Assembly (NCBI GenBank): GCA_021324365.1
Contig: JAJPJE010000109.1
Coordinates: 1 to 44,260, forward strand
Reading direction: 5' to 3'
Source of the DNA: Terriglobia bacterium
Lineage (GTDB): Bacteria > Acidobacteriota > Terriglobia > Terriglobales > Acidobacteriaceae
DNA length: 44,260 bases
Below the pieces are notes generated by a model. That model did no database searches and was not told the DNA's origin. It saw nothing but the letters and a program-made list of their open reading frames with translations. Position numbers and translations under genes: made by a program. Shown piece after piece: positions 42,478 to 44,260 of this stretch. How positions within the stretch are numbered: the stretch's first letter is position 1; every line of letters starts with the position of its first letter.

Positions 42478-43911
42478 TTCTTCATTTTTCGCTCTCTGAA
42501 AGATCAGATCGAATGGCTTTCGGTAAGTAGGCCAAAGACTTATCCCATCCGTGGTGCAGTTCAAAAGCACCGATTTCAGCAATTGGCCTCTTTCCGCGTG
42601 ATTCTGCGTAACGTACAGAAAATACGCCTTGTGGGCGAGTTCAAAAATCCTTTCAACGTTTAGCACGCGATCCTGGGTGATCGGCGTATTCAAACTCGAT
42701 AGCGCCGTTTTGAGGCTGCGCTCCTGGTCGGAGTATTCAGATTGCTTGCGCGTCCAGAATTCTTCCGTGATCCTACCGTCGAGCTTGTCCTCATAGAGTT
42801 GATCCATGCGCGTGCGCAGCGCCGCAAGGCGCTGCGTGTGTCCGGCGATCTGTTGCTGACGAGCGGCCTCGCTGGAGTTTAGATCGGCTTGCAACGAATT
42901 CACCACTGTTCGCGCAATGGTTTCCGGTACATAGATCTGCTTGAGTAAGCCACCCATGCGTTCGGACAGATCCTGCTCCCGCATGTAAGGAAGCGAGCAT
43001 TTGCCGCGCCCGTGTGAACAGCGGTAATACACGTACTTCTTCTTCTGCAATTCAGAGGTAACGGTGCAGCCGTCATGAGCGCAGGTCAGCAGACCAGCGA
43101 AGGCAAACTGGTGCTTGCGATATTTCGGTTTGTTTCTGCTGGCGACCGTATCCTGTACGCGCTGAAACAATGGGAGCGAGATCAGTGGTTCATGGGTTCC
43201 CTTATAGTCGATCTCTTGCCACACGAACCGGCCGATATAGAACGGGTTCTTCAGCATGGTTTCGAGATAAGATCGATTGATGCGGACTCCCCAATCCTTG
43301 ACGATTGCTTCGCGTAATGTGCTGAGCGAATATTGACCGGAGGCATACCTCTCGAAGATGCTCTTCAGTATCGGCGCTCGCTGCGGATCGACCTCGATGC
43401 TACGAGTAACGGAATTGTTTTTGTAGCCGAAGGGAGCACGGCCCGGATAGATTCCCTCTTCAGCCTTTTCGCGCATCCCTTTCTTCACTTCTTCCCGCAG
43501 GTTCTCCGAGTAGTGCTTGGCCACGGCCACGTGAATGTCGTGCATGAATTTGTCTTGCGAACGCGAGTCCTTGGCAATCACCCGGCCTTCTTTTACGAGG
43601 TGAATTTCGACGTTGCGGGTTTCGATCAGTTCCTCGAAGGCGATGCTGTCGGTGCGATTGCGATACAAGCGGTCGGTCTTTTCGACCAGCACGATGCGGC
43701 AACCATTGCCACCTTCCAGCAACTGCCGCATCTTCCCGAACTCCTTGCGGCCGGGGTTCTTGGCCGATTCCACATCGATGAATTCCTGCTCTACGCGGAA
43801 ACCGCGCACGCGCGCGTATTCGTTCAGCAGTTTGCGTTGCGCGGGAATCGAGTAACCCTCGCGTTCCTGCTCGCGGCTGGAAACGCGGGCGTAGATCACT
43901 GCACTCTGCAT
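42412..43911 (-). CDS. Large serine recombinase (integrase) of an integrated element
   Basis: The 499-residue protein starts with the resolvase catalytic domain: VIYARVSSREQ with Ser11 as nucleophile, and the block VLVEKTDRLYRN. The recombinase domain follows (about 155-280: PFGYKNN, RINRSYLETMLKNPFYIG), then a zinc ribbon with CAHDGC and CSHGRGKC, and a coiled-coil region (about 350-420). It inserts or excises DNA by strand exchange through a covalent Ser link. The last 22 residues (EEWSGRADLNCRPLAP...) are encoded by the tRNA-Pro gene read backwards. The element itself lies to the right, beyond the window. Confidence 0.93.
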   Translation of the reverse strand: MQSAVIYARVSSREQEREGYSIPAQRKLLNEYARVRGFRVEQEFIDVESAKNPGRKEFGKMRQLLEGGNGCRIVLVEKTDRLYRNRTDSIAFEELIETRNVEIHLVKEGRVIAKDSRSQDKFMHDIHVAVAKHYSENLREEVKKGMREKAEEGIYPGRAPFGYKNNSVTRSIEVDPQRAPILKSIFERYASGQYSLSTLREAIVKDWGVRINRSYLETMLKNPFYIGRFVWQEIDYKGTHEPLISLPLFQRVQDTVASRNKPKYRKHQFAFAGLLTCAHDGCTVTSELQKKKYVYYRCSHGRGKCSLPYMREQDLSERMGGLLKQIYVPETIARTVVNSLQADLNSSEAARQQQIAGHTQRLAALRTRMDQLYEDKLDGRITEEFWTRKQSEYSDQERSLKTALSSLNTPITQDRVLNVERIFELAHKAYFLYVTQNHAERGQLLKSVLLNCTTDGISLWPTYRKPFDLIFQRAKNEEWSGRADLNCRPLAPQASALPG

Positions 43912-44099
43912 ACCTTCACCCCCTTGCGCTTGCTTCCATTGTGCACCAACTCGCGGTCCCAGCGGTCCAGCGTCCGAAAAAACTCAACCAGAGTATGGAC
44001 CTCCGCTGCGCTGAGTGAAGCCTCCAGAACGAAGTGTTCCGCTGCTACTGGTTCGTTAATCTTCTGCCGTTCATTCAGTCGGACATTGCGTTTCTCCAT
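43896..44099 (-). CDS. Small protein upstream of the recombinase
   Basis: The 67-residue product overlaps the start of the recombinase gene by 16 bases on the same strand, which suggests coupling. It is basic and helical in pattern (MEKRNVRLNERQKINEPVAA, then HTLVEFFRTLDRWDRELV). I recognise no family. A regulatory or recombination-directionality role is conceivable from the position only. Confidence 0.55.
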   Translation of the reverse strand: MEKRNVRLNERQKINEPVAAEHFVLEASLSAAEVHTLVEFFRTLDRWDRELVHNGSKRKGVKVCRVQ

Positions 44100-44260
44100 A
44101 GCACCCGCTCATGAGCTGTCCCTCTGCAGAACCAAAGGGATAGGGAATGGGGTGGGTGAAAGGGTGGCCTTGCCCCTGGAATGCGTATCCCATAGCTGAG
44201 CGTGGTTCAGGTAGTTCGTAGTCGTCGTGGTTGTGGGAAAGTTGGAAAGCGGTTCTTTGC
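44100..44260. other. Right-edge stretch of the integrated element
   Basis: No gene or repeat is evident in the last 160 bases. It includes GGG-rich segments and probably the promoter of the small gene and the recombinase, read leftwards. Confidence 0.4.

Noticed and set aside
43333-44199. 288-codon plus-strand frame opposite the recombinase
   Set aside because: Antisense shadow; the minus strand contains all serine recombinase motifs.

Overview
The window looks like a chromosome segment of an acidobacterium (class Terriglobia or close relatives). This is inferred from gene content: an OprB-like porin, a winged-helix/TPR regulator, a Tat-exported sugar-isomerase-like protein, Gly/Tyr/Trp-rich secreted proteins, REP-type palindromes and RAYT transposases, and frequent GTG/TTG starts. 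No rRNA or other phylogenetic marker is present, so the assignment is moderate.

Layout: 0.3-2.3 kb, Asp/Glu racemase-like protein and a TlpA-type thioredoxin. 2.6-6.1 kb, outer-membrane porin, a small membrane protein and an Nramp transporter with a long leader. 7-9.4 kb, hemL, a frameshifted RAYT transposase between inverted REP copies, and dtd. 9.5-15.8 kb, folP, PBP4 (dacB), DUF488, a lipoprotein cytochrome c, lipA, a histidine-phosphatase-like protein, a papain-fold-like protein and a DCC-family protein. 15.9-18.7 kb, the conserved rpmH-rnpA-yidD-yidC cluster. 19-21.4 kb, a secreted protein, a response regulator/diguanylate cyclase and a nitrilase-family hydrolase. 21.4-25.6 kb, a bufferin-type RiPP locus and an ECF sigma/anti-sigma pair. 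25.6-31.7 kb, small membrane and secreted proteins, the winged-helix/TPR regulator, a phosphoesterase-plsC pair, an AraC remnant and an acyltransferase. 31.8-35.3 kb, hemE-hemH-hemG. 35.4-42.4 kb, an outer-membrane-like protein, RNase R, further secreted proteins and a DUF59 protein. 42.4 kb to the end, tRNA-Pro(GGG) and the edge of an integrated element with a large serine recombinase.

The most interesting system lies at 21.7-25.6 kb. A short secreted precursor carries six cysteines in a duplicated C-K-G-x-N-x-C-K-G-x-G-G-C unit. It is followed on the minus strand by a DUF692/MNIO maturase, a DUF2063 partner and a DoxX-like membrane protein, the last three joined by 4-bp ATGA overlaps. Divergent from the precursor is an ECF sigma factor that overlaps a ZAS-type zinc-finger anti-sigma factor. 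I read the same promoter-like pattern, TGTAAC-N17-GTC(G/T)TA, in front of both the precursor and the sigma gene. This suggests that the sigma factor controls itself and the RiPP operon, probably in a metal or thiol stress response.

The haem genes hemL (7 kb) and hemE-hemH-hemG (32-35 kb) supply tetrapyrrole synthesis. The ribosome/RNase P/membrane-insertase cluster and lipA, folP, dtd and rnr are housekeeping. Mobile DNA is limited to REP/RAYT elements, mostly broken, and the serine-recombinase element at the right edge.
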